64,000 bases of DNA from Hyphomicrobium sp. (GTDB taxonomy: Bacteria > Pseudomonadota > Alphaproteobacteria > Rhizobiales > Hyphomicrobiaceae). The notes beneath the pieces are model-generated. The model ran no database searches, had not been told where the DNA came from, and saw only the letters and a list, made by a program, of their open reading frames with translations. This document shows positions 15,299 through 22,256 of this stretch, in pieces (within the stretch, counting starts at the first letter, position 1; each line of letters starts with the position of its first letter). The stretch is from the NCBI GenBank assembly GCA_030148725.1, contig JASBSU010000002.1:1-64000 (forward strand), written 5' to 3'. Both the position numbers and the translations under genes were made by a program.

Positions 15299-15305
15299 TG
15301 GGCGG

Positions 15306-15518
15306 TCAGAGCGTGGGATACCGACCGCGAATTTTCCGTTGGAAGTACCGACCGGCGCTGCGGGCTCTAGCGAGACCGCTCACGACGACGGTGGGGACTT
15401 CGCAGTAGGTGTAGGTTTTGCCGCTGTGAAACGTGACGTCGAGGAGTTCAGCGGCCGGGTCGTAGGCGACTTGGTTGATGCAGGAGCTATCGAGCTTGAT
15501 GGTGAGAGCGCGGGCCAT
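15306..15518 (-). CDS. KTSC-domain protein
   Basis: 70 residues. After MARALTIKLDSSCINQVAYD it carries the KTSC pattern LLDVTFHSGKTYTYCEVP and ends RYFQRKIRGRY. KTSC domains occur in small phage proteins and next to lysyl-tRNA synthetase domains; their role is not settled. First gene of the leftward array. GGGGAAAA lies before the ATG at 15518; a longer start would run into the operator region. Confidence 0.85.
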   Translation of the reverse strand: MARALTIKLDSSCINQVAYDPAAELLDVTFHSGKTYTYCEVPTVVVSGLARARSAGRYFQRKIRGRYPTL

Positions 15519-15565
15519 TGGTGTTTTCCCCAGTTGGTTGCAGGTGGCATCTAATGACCATCCTA

Positions 15566-15576
15566 ATAGTGCACAG
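15566..15576 (-). promoter_or_regulatory. TTGTGCACTAT motif, copy 2
   Basis: Reads CTGTGCACTAT on the minus strand, 48 nt before the KTSC start and facing it. A weaker related sequence, GTATGCACCAT, follows directly at 15576-15586. Confidence 0.65.
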
Positions 15577-15623
15577 TATGCACCATCAGTCAAGGGGGTC
15601 AATTCCCTTGTGTTTTCAGGCCA

Positions 15624-15634
15624 ATAGTGCACAG
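15624..15634 (-). promoter_or_regulatory. TTGTGCACTAT motif, copy 3
   Basis: Reads CTGTGCACTAT on the minus strand, identical to copy 2 and 58 bp from it, in the same orientation. Confidence 0.65.
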
Positions 15635-15733
15635 GATGGCTCCCAGGCAGCCAAGCTGCTGCTGCAACCTATGGGGTACCATGAGCAACACAAAGCCTAG
15701 CATTCACAGGGTAGCTATCCTGGGGCCAGCAGC

Positions 15734-15744
15734 TTGTGCACTAT
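15734..15744 (+). promoter_or_regulatory. TTGTGCACTAT motif, copy 4
   Basis: Reads TTGTGCACTAT on the plus strand, identical to copy 1, 74 nt before the ATG at 15818 and facing it. Followed by ATACC. Confidence 0.65.
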
Positions 15745-15790
15745 ATACCAAGCGCATAACCGTGCATCTGGCCAGCGGCCCCGACGCAGT

Positions 15791-15801
15791 TTATGCACTA
15801 T
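15791..15801 (+). promoter_or_regulatory. TTGTGCACTAT motif, copy 5
   Basis: Reads TTATGCACTAT on the plus strand, one mismatch, 17 nt before the ATG at 15818, 57 bp from copy 4 in the same orientation. Confidence 0.6.
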
Positions 15802-15817
15802 TCTTTTGGGGTGGAGC

Positions 15818-16360
15818 ATGAAGCGGCAGGACCGGACGATCCGCAAGGCGGGTGGGGGCAGCAGCCTCGCTGAGCGGCGAGAGCTGATGAAAAAGCAGCG
15901 GAGCCTCAGCCTGCTCAAGCAGCGCATGGGCGAGCCCGCATCCATGCAAGACGATGGCCTCGAAGTCGCCGATCACGGTGAAGGCGTCGCTGGCATGAAC
16001 AAGGCGGTCGCAGCGATCGCCAAGGAGCGCAAATCGAAGAACAAACTCTCGGGCGAGGAGCTGGAGAAGTGGAAGGCGAACCGCAAGCGCGTGCAGGAAA
16101 TTCGCGAGCGCCAAGCGGATGCTGGCTACTACACAGTCCTCGTCTTCGACAGCAGCGGGCAATGCACTGCATTCCTCGACGAGCTGGTGAAGCGAGCCAT
16201 GATCCCGCGCGGCGGTGATCTGTTCATCGACGGTCGCATCCTGGCGCACTCGATGGGCATCACGCTGCCGGCGCCGGAGTATGAAATGACCACCTCAGTC
16301 GCGTTGTCGAAGGGTGCCGCAAAGACGATGGCCAAGATCCCAAAGGGGTACAGCGCATGA
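15818..16360 (+). CDS. Hypothetical protein, first gene of the rightward accessory operon
   Basis: 180 residues. The first 110 are basic and helical (KKQRSLSLLKQRMG; LSGEELEKWKANRKRVQEIR). The C-terminal part YYTVLVFDSSGQCTAFLDEL and GGDLFIDGRILAHSMGI resembles a small conserved segment seen in other phage early proteins whose role I do not know. GTGGAG precedes the ATG at 15818. Its stop overlaps the ASCH gene start. Expression is probably set by motif copies 4 and 5. Confidence 0.7.
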   Translation: MKRQDRTIRKAGGGSSLAERRELMKKQRSLSLLKQRMGEPASMQDDGLEVADHGEGVAGMNKAVAAIAKERKSKNKLSGEELEKWKANRKRVQEIRERQADAGYYTVLVFDSSGQCTAFLDELVKRAMIPRGGDLFIDGRILAHSMGITLPAPEYEMTTSVALSKGAAKTMAKIPKGYSA

Positions 16361-16764
16361 AGTGCATCACAGTTCGCCACCCACATGCCTGGGCCATCGT
16401 GCACATGGGCAAGGACATCGAAAACCGCAGCTGGGCCACCAAGTATCGGGGGCCGCTGCTGATCCATGCAGCTTCGACCATGAGCGCTGCCGAATACGGT
16501 GACTTCGCGGAGTTCTTCTGCGCGGACATCGGTCATGGCCACATGCCTTCGCCAAGCCAGCTGCGGGGCACTCTCGGCCACATCATCGGCATCGTCGATG
16601 TCGTCGACTGTGTGGAGAAGTCCAAATCGCCGTGGTTCTTCGGGGAGTATGGCTTCGTGCTTCGCAATGCTCGCCCGCTGATCCCGGTGAAGTGGAAGGG
16701 CAAGCTCAACCTGTTCGACGTCCCCGGCGACGCGCTGATGATGCGCCCTCCGCTCGTCGCGTAG
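16357..16764 (+). CDS. ASCH-domain protein
   Basis: 135 residues, a complete ASCH fold: MKCITVRHPHAWAIVHMGKD, IENRSWATKYRGPLLIHAA, GHIIGIVDVVDC, and WFFGEYGFVLRNARPL. ASCH/PUA-like domains bind RNA or modified nucleosides, and a few are hydrolases of N4-acetylcytidine. The 5' overlap (ATGA) and the PAPS-reductase-like gene 8 nt downstream suggest one functional unit. Confidence 0.88.
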   Translation: MKCITVRHPHAWAIVHMGKDIENRSWATKYRGPLLIHAASTMSAAEYGDFAEFFCADIGHGHMPSPSQLRGTLGHIIGIVDVVDCVEKSKSPWFFGEYGFVLRNARPLIPVKWKGKLNLFDVPGDALMMRPPLVA

Positions 16765-16771
16765 GTGGCGC

Positions 16772-17515
16772 ATGAGCATCAAGGTCGAAGACAGCAAGAA
16801 GCGCTTCCCGTGGGGCGACAAATTCCTCGAGCAGATGCGCGAGCGCCTGGGGCCGAAGATCATCGTCGCTTTCTCGTCGGGCAAGGACGCCGTCGCAATG
16901 GCGGTGGAGCTCAACCGGCACTTCGAGGAGCTGATCCCGTTCTGCTGCTACTACGTGCCCGGCCTTCGCATCATGGACGAGGCGCTGTCCTATTACGAGG
17001 ACAAGCTGTTCAAGCGGCCGATTATCCGAGCGCCGCATCCGGTGTTCATCGAGTGGATGGCGGGCTTCCGCTACCAGACGCCGGAGGGTGCGCGGCAGAT
17101 CGCACGCATGGGGCTGCCGGAGACGCTGTCGTTCCGTGACATCGTCAACGATCTGGCCGAGGAGCACGGGATTGATCGCGGCGTGCCCTACGCGCTGGGC
17201 GCCCGCGCCGGCGAGTTCTTCACTCGCGCGGTGATGTGCTCGAAGTCGGGCGGCCTGCAGAGCGGCAAGGGGCAGTGGTGGCCGATCTGGCAGATGAACC
17301 GCGCCGAGGTGCTGGCGACCATCGAGGGCGCTGGGCTCGCACTGTCGCGTGAATACGACCTGTTCCACAGCTCCTTTTGCGGTCTGGACTTTGGCTTCAT
17401 GAGCCAAATCGCGAAACACGAGCCGGAGGATTGGGCCACCATCAAATTGTGGTTTCCATTGATAGAGGCCGAATTACTTCGGTTTGAGAGGCATCGACAT
17501 GAAGCGAAAGCGTAA
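16772..17515 (+). CDS. PAPS-reductase-family PP-loop protein
   Basis: 247 residues. The PP-loop SSGKDAVAMAVEL near residues 34-47 binds ATP or PAPS-like nucleotides in the adenine nucleotide alpha-hydrolase family. Cys pairs occur at FCCYYVP and MCSKSGG. The family includes PAPS reductase, sulfur carriers of tRNA thiolation and DndC of DNA phosphorothioation. Phage members are common but of unknown substrate. No cysteine desulfurase lies nearby, so it would depend on host sulfur supply. Confidence 0.85.
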   Translation: MSIKVEDSKKRFPWGDKFLEQMRERLGPKIIVAFSSGKDAVAMAVELNRHFEELIPFCCYYVPGLRIMDEALSYYEDKLFKRPIIRAPHPVFIEWMAGFRYQTPEGARQIARMGLPETLSFRDIVNDLAEEHGIDRGVPYALGARAGEFFTRAVMCSKSGGLQSGKGQWWPIWQMNRAEVLATIEGAGLALSREYDLFHSSFCGLDFGFMSQIAKHEPEDWATIKLWFPLIEAELLRFERHRHEAKA

Positions 17516-18065
17516 CAGACTGCGCGATTGCTGGAATGCGATGCATGCGCGGTGCAGCAACCCGAAGCACCCAAGCTTCGAGAACTATGGTGCGCGCGGC
17601 ATACGCGTGTGTCGTCGCTGGGAGAGCTTTGATGCGTTCGCGGCTGACATGGGTCCGATGCCCGAGCGCATGGAGCTGGATCGGAGGGATAACGACGGGC
17701 ACTACTCTCCGCACAACTGTCGCTGGGTGACGAAGCGGGCAAATAACCTGAACAAGCGAACAAATCGCCACCTAACCATCGACGGCGAGACGCGGCTTAT
17801 TTCCGAGTGGGCAGCTATAGCTGGATTGGACCCGAACACCATTGGCACTCGCCTCTCGCGAGGCGAGCCGGTTAGTCGAGCTGTTCTTCGGCCAGCGTCG
17901 CGAGCGAACCGAAAGGATGCTCGCTTGGTCACGGTGGGCGACGTCACGCGATCGCTGACGGAATGGGCTCGCGAGAGCGGTTTGCCGCGGCACACAATTG
18001 CCAGTCGTCTTAAGCTTGGCTGGTCACCCGAGCGAGCAATCACGAGGGAGGCTGCCCATGGCTAA
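17499..18065 (+). CDS. HNH-type homing endonuclease-like protein, family A
   Basis: 188 residues, paralogue of the protein at 5080-5670. Core: CWNAMHARCSNPKHPSF, YGARGIRVCRRW, FAADMGPMP, LDRRDNDGHYSPHNCRW. After the core come two copies of a helix-turn-helix unit: GETRLISEWAAIAGLDPNTI with GTRLSRGEPVSRAV, and DVTRSLTEWARESGLPRHTI with ASRLKLGWSPERAI. The start overlaps the PAPS-reductase gene by 17 nt, which suggests later insertion beside it. Confidence 0.82.
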   Translation: MKRKRNRLRDCWNAMHARCSNPKHPSFENYGARGIRVCRRWESFDAFAADMGPMPERMELDRRDNDGHYSPHNCRWVTKRANNLNKRTNRHLTIDGETRLISEWAAIAGLDPNTIGTRLSRGEPVSRAVLRPASRANRKDARLVTVGDVTRSLTEWARESGLPRHTIASRLKLGWSPERAITREAAHG

Positions 18066-18297
18066 CGCGGCGATAGTCGCCGAGATCATGCGGACAGCGC
18101 TCGTGCTCGCGGAGGCCGACTGTCGGCGCTCGGACATCAAGCGCTTCACGCACACCATCGACAAGCGCAGCGACGGTTGGTGGATCACGCAGAGCATCGA
18201 CGGTCGACAGTCGGCTGAGATCGGCCCGATGGAGCTGATCGTCGCCGAGATCGTGCGCGCGCAGATGATCGACACGTTGATGCAGGAGAGCGCATGA
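18058..18297 (+). CDS. Hypothetical small protein
   Basis: 79 residues beginning MANAAIVAEIMRTALVLAEA, mixed alpha/beta. GGGAGG before the ATG, which overlaps the HNH end by 8 nt. Not recognised. Confidence 0.65.
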   Translation: MANAAIVAEIMRTALVLAEADCRRSDIKRFTHTIDKRSDGWWITQSIDGRQSAEIGPMELIVAEIVRAQMIDTLMQESA

Positions 18298-18623
18298 GCA
18301 GCAGCGACAGTTTCCGGCAACAGTATCTCGGCGAGTGGCCAGTGCTGCCGGAGCGCAGCATTCCCGATGACGCAAAGAAGCCCTGGATGATCTGCGGCAG
18401 CGGCGCCCACGTTCTCATGCGCGAGAAGTACGGCGCATCGCGACAGAGTGCCAACGGCACCTTTGAGCTGCCGAACGGCAGCATGCGGCGTGTCTACGGG
18501 TCAGACGGCATCCGGGGCGTCGGACCTGGCACGCTGTTCGTGGTCGGGCTCCCGACGTCGACGACGGACAAGATCATCAGCGTGGCCGCGACCTGCGGCT
18601 GGAGGATCGTGGCGCTGGAATGA
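18294..18623 (+). CDS. Hypothetical small protein
   Basis: 109 residues. Contains PWMICGSGAHVLMREKYG and a C-terminal alpha/beta piece (GTLFVVGLPTSTTDKIISVA). Not recognised. Start overlaps the preceding stop; a hairpin follows directly after the stop. Confidence 0.65.
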   Translation: MSSSDSFRQQYLGEWPVLPERSIPDDAKKPWMICGSGAHVLMREKYGASRQSANGTFELPNGSMRRVYGSDGIRGVGPGTLFVVGLPTSTTDKIISVAATCGWRIVALE

Positions 18624-18665
18624 GACGGGCCGGGGTAATCCGCATCAGGCGGAAGCCCGGCCGTC
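18624..18665 (+). terminator. Long hairpin, possible terminator
   Basis: GACGGGCCGGG pairs with CCCGGCCGTC (one bulged G), and an inner CCGC/GCGG stem extends it. No clear T run follows (cTTAGG), so it may be an RNA-processing hairpin rather than a terminator. Confidence 0.45.
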
Positions 18666-18764
18666 TTAGGGGAGAGCGGTACGCAGTATCCAGTGGCCGC
18701 TTGAGGTGAACTATCGCCGTTTCGCGTGATGAAATCGCGGCAGCGACACGCAAGGAGGCGGGCA

Positions 18765-18971
18765 ATGGGGTCAAATTTCGGAAAGACGCTCACGATGATT
18801 GAGCGGCTGCCGGTCGGCAAGCGCTGCAGCATCGCGACAACGTCGGAGGAGCGAGCGCGCACCTTGCGTGAGCTTATCGCCAAGTACCGGCCCGATGCTG
18901 ATGTCGTGGTGTGGGTTATCGGTTCTCAGGCGAGTGGGTGGGCCGCCACCGGGCATGGCGGGTCTTCCTAA
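18765..18971 (+). CDS. Hypothetical small protein
   Basis: 68 residues beginning MGSNFGKTLTMIERLPVGKR; contains ARTLRELIAKYRPDADVVVW. AGGAGG lies 6 nt before the ATG at 18765, which fixes the start against longer in-frame options. Not recognised. Confidence 0.6.
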   Translation: MGSNFGKTLTMIERLPVGKRCSIATTSEERARTLRELIAKYRPDADVVVWVIGSQASGWAATGHGGSS

Positions 18972-19057
18972 CCACCTGCTGACGCAAGCCGTTCCGGCGG
19001 GCCTGAGACGAGGGCCGGGCTTCACCGCTCGGCCCATTTCATTTTGAGGACAACGCA

Positions 19058-19261
19058 ATGAGCACCGACGACCTCGGCGCTGATGTCGAGGCGCAGCTGA
19101 CCATTGTCGGCGCTCCCGACGGCTGGCGCATCCGACTGCAGTTCACCGACGGCTTCATCGTCCTGCAACCGCAGCCGCCCTTCAAGACCCGCCCGCGCGC
19201 TCAACGCGCGTTGCAGAGGTGGATCGACAACAATCAACTCGGCCGCAAGCTCGGCCACTAG
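19058..19261 (+). CDS. Hypothetical small protein
   Basis: 67 residues beginning MSTDDLGADVEAQLTIVGAP, with a beta hairpin WRIRLQFTDGFIVLQP and a helical end. TTGAGGA before the ATG. Not recognised. Confidence 0.6.
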   Translation: MSTDDLGADVEAQLTIVGAPDGWRIRLQFTDGFIVLQPQPPFKTRPRAQRALQRWIDNNQLGRKLGH

Positions 19262-19271
19262 GAGGCAACCG

Positions 19272-19538
19272 ATGGAAATCGACGTGCGCCTATTGAGCCG
19301 CCGCGTCGACGTGCTCGAAGGCAAGATACGGATGCTCGAAGCAGAGCGCGACGCGCCAGGCGTGAGCCACACTGCCGCCGAGGTGAGAGGGCTCACCGCC
19401 CGCATCAAAGACCTGCACACGGAGCAGCTGGAAGCCCTGCGCACCATGCAAACGCTGGTGGGCCATACCCGGCGAACTTCGCCGAGACACCAGCCCCACG
19501 AAGAGACCTATCCCCTAGAGGGATACACGGGAGCCTAG
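19272..19538 (+). CDS. Hypothetical small coiled-coil protein
   Basis: 88 residues; residues 5-65 form a heptad-like helix (LLSRRVDVLEGKIRMLEAER, then VRGLTARIKDLHTEQLEALR). TAGGAGG precedes the ATG at 19272. Last gene before the terminase genes. Function unknown. Confidence 0.65.
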   Translation: MEIDVRLLSRRVDVLEGKIRMLEAERDAPGVSHTAAEVRGLTARIKDLHTEQLEALRTMQTLVGHTRRTSPRHQPHEETYPLEGYTGA

Positions 19539-19642
19539 TAGGCCCCGACGACAGGCGCCAAGCGCCACTCCGCACACCGCTGAAACCTGAGAACGCTGCA
19601 AGAACAGAGGCTTGCGGCGCGCATTTGCATAGGGGGTCGAAA

Positions 19643-20224
19643 ATGGCACGGAAGAAGGGGGACGCACGTCTGCCGGATGCGGCGGCGTCTGACGGCGGCA
19701 CGGTTGACCCGGCTGCCTCGGCACCGGCGACGAAGAAGAAGGGTCGCGGCAAGGACGCCAAGCCCCGCAAGAAGGCGCAGTCGGTGAAGCAGGCGCAAGC
19801 CGAGATCAAACGCCGCGAGCAGATGGCGGAAGCGCTCGACTATCGCCGGCAGGGCTACACCTACGCCGAGATCGCCGAGGTCATGAATATCTCGACGACA
19901 ACGGCGCACACCTACGTCACGACCGCCATCCGCGAGATCCCCGAGGAAGTCGCCGCCGACGTGCGCGCGATGATGGTGCAGCGGCTCGACAAGATGATGG
20001 TCGCTGCGTACGAGGCGTTCAGCGAGGAGCCGGGCAATATGTCGCTCGTCGATGTCGTGCTCAGGCTCGACGACCGCAAGGCGCGGCTGCTCGGCATCTA
20101 CAAGGACTTCGACAGCGACGCGAGCCCCATTGGCCAGCTCGCCAACACGCTGGCTGCGGCGATGGCTGCCGACCGGCCCGTTCTGCGTCCTGACGGCCCC
20201 GTGCCGAAGAACCCGGTGCTGTAG
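19643..20224 (+). CDS. terS: Terminase small subunit (probable)
   Basis: 193 residues. A basic N-terminus (about 1-55, many Lys/Arg) is followed by a helix-turn-helix (EALDYRRQGYTYAEIAEVMN, then ISTTTAHTYVTTAI) and helical C-terminal parts, the usual order for small terminase subunits that recognise the packaging site and activate the large subunit. Position two genes before the large subunit supports the call. AGGGGG before ATG 19643. Confidence 0.75.
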   Translation: MARKKGDARLPDAAASDGGTVDPAASAPATKKKGRGKDAKPRKKAQSVKQAQAEIKRREQMAEALDYRRQGYTYAEIAEVMNISTTTAHTYVTTAIREIPEEVAADVRAMMVQRLDKMMVAAYEAFSEEPGNMSLVDVVLRLDDRKARLLGIYKDFDSDASPIGQLANTLAAAMAADRPVLRPDGPVPKNPVL

Positions 20225-20248
20225 TAACTTGCGGCACCGGAGGTGATT

Positions 20249-20674
20249 ATGGGCATGTCGAGCGAGGAGCGTCGGCTCAAGCAGCGCGAGTGGTCGAAGC
20301 GGTGGAAGGCGCGTAACCGCGATAAAGTGCGGGCACAAAAGCTCCGCTGGGCAAACAAGAAAAGCGCTCGGATACGCGCTGTTCCAGAGCTTCACGAGAA
20401 GCAGAAGCGACACCGCCGCACACGGGCAGCCGAGCTGTATCGTGAGCGGCAAGAGGCGAAGGCTGGACGGCCAATGCCGAACAAGTGCGAGCTGTGCCCC
20501 AGCGAGGGGCCACTCGTGTTCGACCATTGCCATCGCAGCGGGCTGTTTCGCGGCTGGCTCTGCCGAACCTGCAACATGGCCCTTGGCCTGATCAACGATG
20601 ATGTGCGCGTTGCCCGCGCCATCGTCCGATACCTCAACAAGCATTCGACGGAGGAGACGATGCTCTCCTCGTAA
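20249..20674 (+). CDS. Endonuclease VII-like HNH protein
   Basis: 141 residues. Basic helical N-terminus, then the zinc/HNH core CELCPSEGPLVFDHCHRSG with WLCRTCNMALGLINDD, typical of the recombination endonuclease VII family (T4 gp49). Free-standing copies are often mobile; next to terminase some HNH proteins assist packaging. GGAGGTGA lies before ATG 20249; ATG 20255 is the alternative. Confidence 0.85.
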   Translation: MGMSSEERRLKQREWSKRWKARNRDKVRAQKLRWANKKSARIRAVPELHEKQKRHRRTRAAELYRERQEAKAGRPMPNKCELCPSEGPLVFDHCHRSGLFRGWLCRTCNMALGLINDDVRVARAIVRYLNKHSTEETMLSS

Positions 20675-20684
20675 GGGGGAGCGA

Positions 20685-22037
20685 ATGAGCGGACTGCTCG
20701 CTCGCCGAGCGGCGAAGCGTGTTCAATTAACGCCAAAGCAAGCCAACATCTACACCTGGGGTTGGCAGCCGGAAGCGCGCTACCGCACTGCGGTTTGCGG
20801 GCGCCGGTTTGGCAAGACGTTCTTGATGATGGAGGAGCTGCGGCGCGCTGTGCGTCTCGCCCACGAGCGAGACGTCGATACCGACAACGAGATTTGGTAC
20901 GGCGCCCCGACGCTCAAGCAGGGAGAAAAGAACTTCTGGAAGCGCGCACTGCGCGCAACGCCCGAAGAATGGATCGCTCACGTCAATAACTCGAAGCTGA
21001 CGATCACGTATCACTCGGGGCACGTGTTCCGCCTCGTCGGTCTCGACAACTACGACGATCTGCGTGGCTCGGGCCTGTTTTTCTTCATGGGCGACGAGTG
21101 GGCCGACGTGAAGCCGCCGGCGTGGTCGGAAGTCATCGAGCCGATGCTCATGACCGCGAGCGGCAACGCGATCTTCATCGGCACGCCCAAAGGCTACAAC
21201 CATATGTACGACGAGTGGGTTGCGGGCCAGCCGGGCGAGGGCAAAGACCCCGAGCGCATGTCGTGGAAATACTCGACCATCGAGGGCGGCAACGTGCCGA
21301 TCCACGAGATCGAGAAGAAGCGCAAGACATCCGACGAGCGCACGTTCCGGCAGGAGTACGAGGCGAGCTTCGAGACCTACGCTGGCATCATCTATTATGC
21401 GTTCAGCCGCCAGCATAACATCAAGCCGCCGCCGTGGTTTGCCGAGACGGGCAAGCTCTACAACCCAAACCGGCCGCTGCACGTCGGCGTCGACTTCAAC
21501 ATCGACCCCATGACGGCGCACGTCTATCAGGAGGTGAACGTCGGCGGTCACGTGCAATCGTATCAGATCGACGAAGTGCACATCGACAGCTCGAACACGC
21601 ACGAGATCGGCGGGGAGATCGCGCGGCGCTACGGCAAAGACGAATTGCAAAAGCCGCTCGATCATATCACCTTCTACCCCGACCCCGCAGGTGCTTCGCG
21701 TTCGACCAAGGCCGAGTACGGCGTCACCGACATCTCCATCCTCCGCAAGATGGGCTTCCACGTCTACGCCATGAGCACGCACCCTGCCGTGCGCGACCGC
21801 ATCAACATGGTCAACGGCAAGTATTGCGCAGCTGATGGCACCCGCTCGCTGTTTCTCGCCCCCGAGTGCAAGCGTTCGATCGCAGCGGTCGAGAAGCAAT
21901 CCTACAAGGAGGGCACGTCGGAGCCCGACAAGGAGAGCGGACACGATCACGACAACGATGCCACCGGCTACTACGTCTACACCCGGTTCGGTCATCAGAA
22001 GGTACGCCCCGAAACCGTGGCTCACATGGGCCGCTAA
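20685..22037 (+). CDS. terL: Terminase large subunit
   Basis: 450 residues. ATPase domain: Walker A variant CGRRFGKT (residues 38-45), Walker B LFFFMGDEWADV near 130, coupling segment IFIGTPKGYNH. Nuclease domain: HVGVDFNIDPMTAHVY, FYPDPAG and the final DHDNDATGYYVY, giving the acidic residues of the RNase H fold. It powers DNA translocation into the prohead through the portal. AGGGGGA before ATG 20685. Confidence 0.94.
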   Translation: MSGLLARRAAKRVQLTPKQANIYTWGWQPEARYRTAVCGRRFGKTFLMMEELRRAVRLAHERDVDTDNEIWYGAPTLKQGEKNFWKRALRATPEEWIAHVNNSKLTITYHSGHVFRLVGLDNYDDLRGSGLFFFMGDEWADVKPPAWSEVIEPMLMTASGNAIFIGTPKGYNHMYDEWVAGQPGEGKDPERMSWKYSTIEGGNVPIHEIEKKRKTSDERTFRQEYEASFETYAGIIYYAFSRQHNIKPPPWFAETGKLYNPNRPLHVGVDFNIDPMTAHVYQEVNVGGHVQSYQIDEVHIDSSNTHEIGGEIARRYGKDELQKPLDHITFYPDPAGASRSTKAEYGVTDISILRKMGFHVYAMSTHPAVRDRINMVNGKYCAADGTRSLFLAPECKRSIAAVEKQSYKEGTSEPDKESGHDHDNDATGYYVYTRFGHQKVRPETVAHMGR

Positions 22038-22052
22038 GAGGGAGAGAGCCGA

Positions 22053-22256
22053 TTGACGCAAGATAACGCTCCGACACCCGAGGGCCTGGCGTGGCGCGAT
22101 TTTTATCGCGCGCTCACCAGCGTCACGGGACTGCGTGAGGCCGAGTTGCGAGACAAGATGGAAGCGCTGGGGTGGCACTTCGCTATCGACGTTAGCCGGG
22201 AACGGCCGTCGATCATGGCCTTCCGCGCCTCAACCGAAGGGGACAACGCATGTTGA
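22053..22256 (+). CDS. Hypothetical small protein between terminase and portal
   Basis: 67 residues beginning with TTG (22053) after GAGGGAGAG; sequence includes GLAWRDFYRALTSVTGLREA. Overlaps the portal start by 7 nt. Not recognised. Confidence 0.6.
   Translation: MTQDNAPTPEGLAWRDFYRALTSVTGLREAELRDKMEALGWHFAIDVSRERPSIMAFRASTEGDNAC

Larger units (their letters stand above)
15513..15752. other. CpG-free island 2
   Basis: About 240 bp without any CG dinucleotide, covering the first codons of the KTSC gene and most of the divergent control region, including operator copies 2, 3 and 4. Confidence 0.8.
15519..15817. promoter_or_regulatory. Divergent control region
   Basis: 299 bp between the leftward KTSC gene and the rightward gene at 15818. 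No convincing gene inside. It holds four copies of the 11-bp motif, two facing left (15566, 15624) and two facing right (15734, 15791). On the minus strand TTGACT followed 17-18 nt later by ACTATT or CTATTA, overlapping motif copy 2, is a plausible leftward promoter. Confidence 0.75.

Noticed and set aside
15818-16360. ParB-like protein that could serve the parS site
   Set aside because: The protein has no ParB/Srx or CTP-binding motifs (no GERR-type box) and no recognisable ParB DNA-binding domain. No other gene in the window fits either.
16772-17515. DndC of a phosphorothioate DNA modification system
   Set aside because: The PP-loop is shared, but no DndA, DndB, DndD or DndE-like genes lie nearby, so the more general family name is used.
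20727-22178. 483-codon minus-strand frame across the terminase large subunit
   Set aside because: Shadow of the terminase gene; composition and absence of start signals argue against it.
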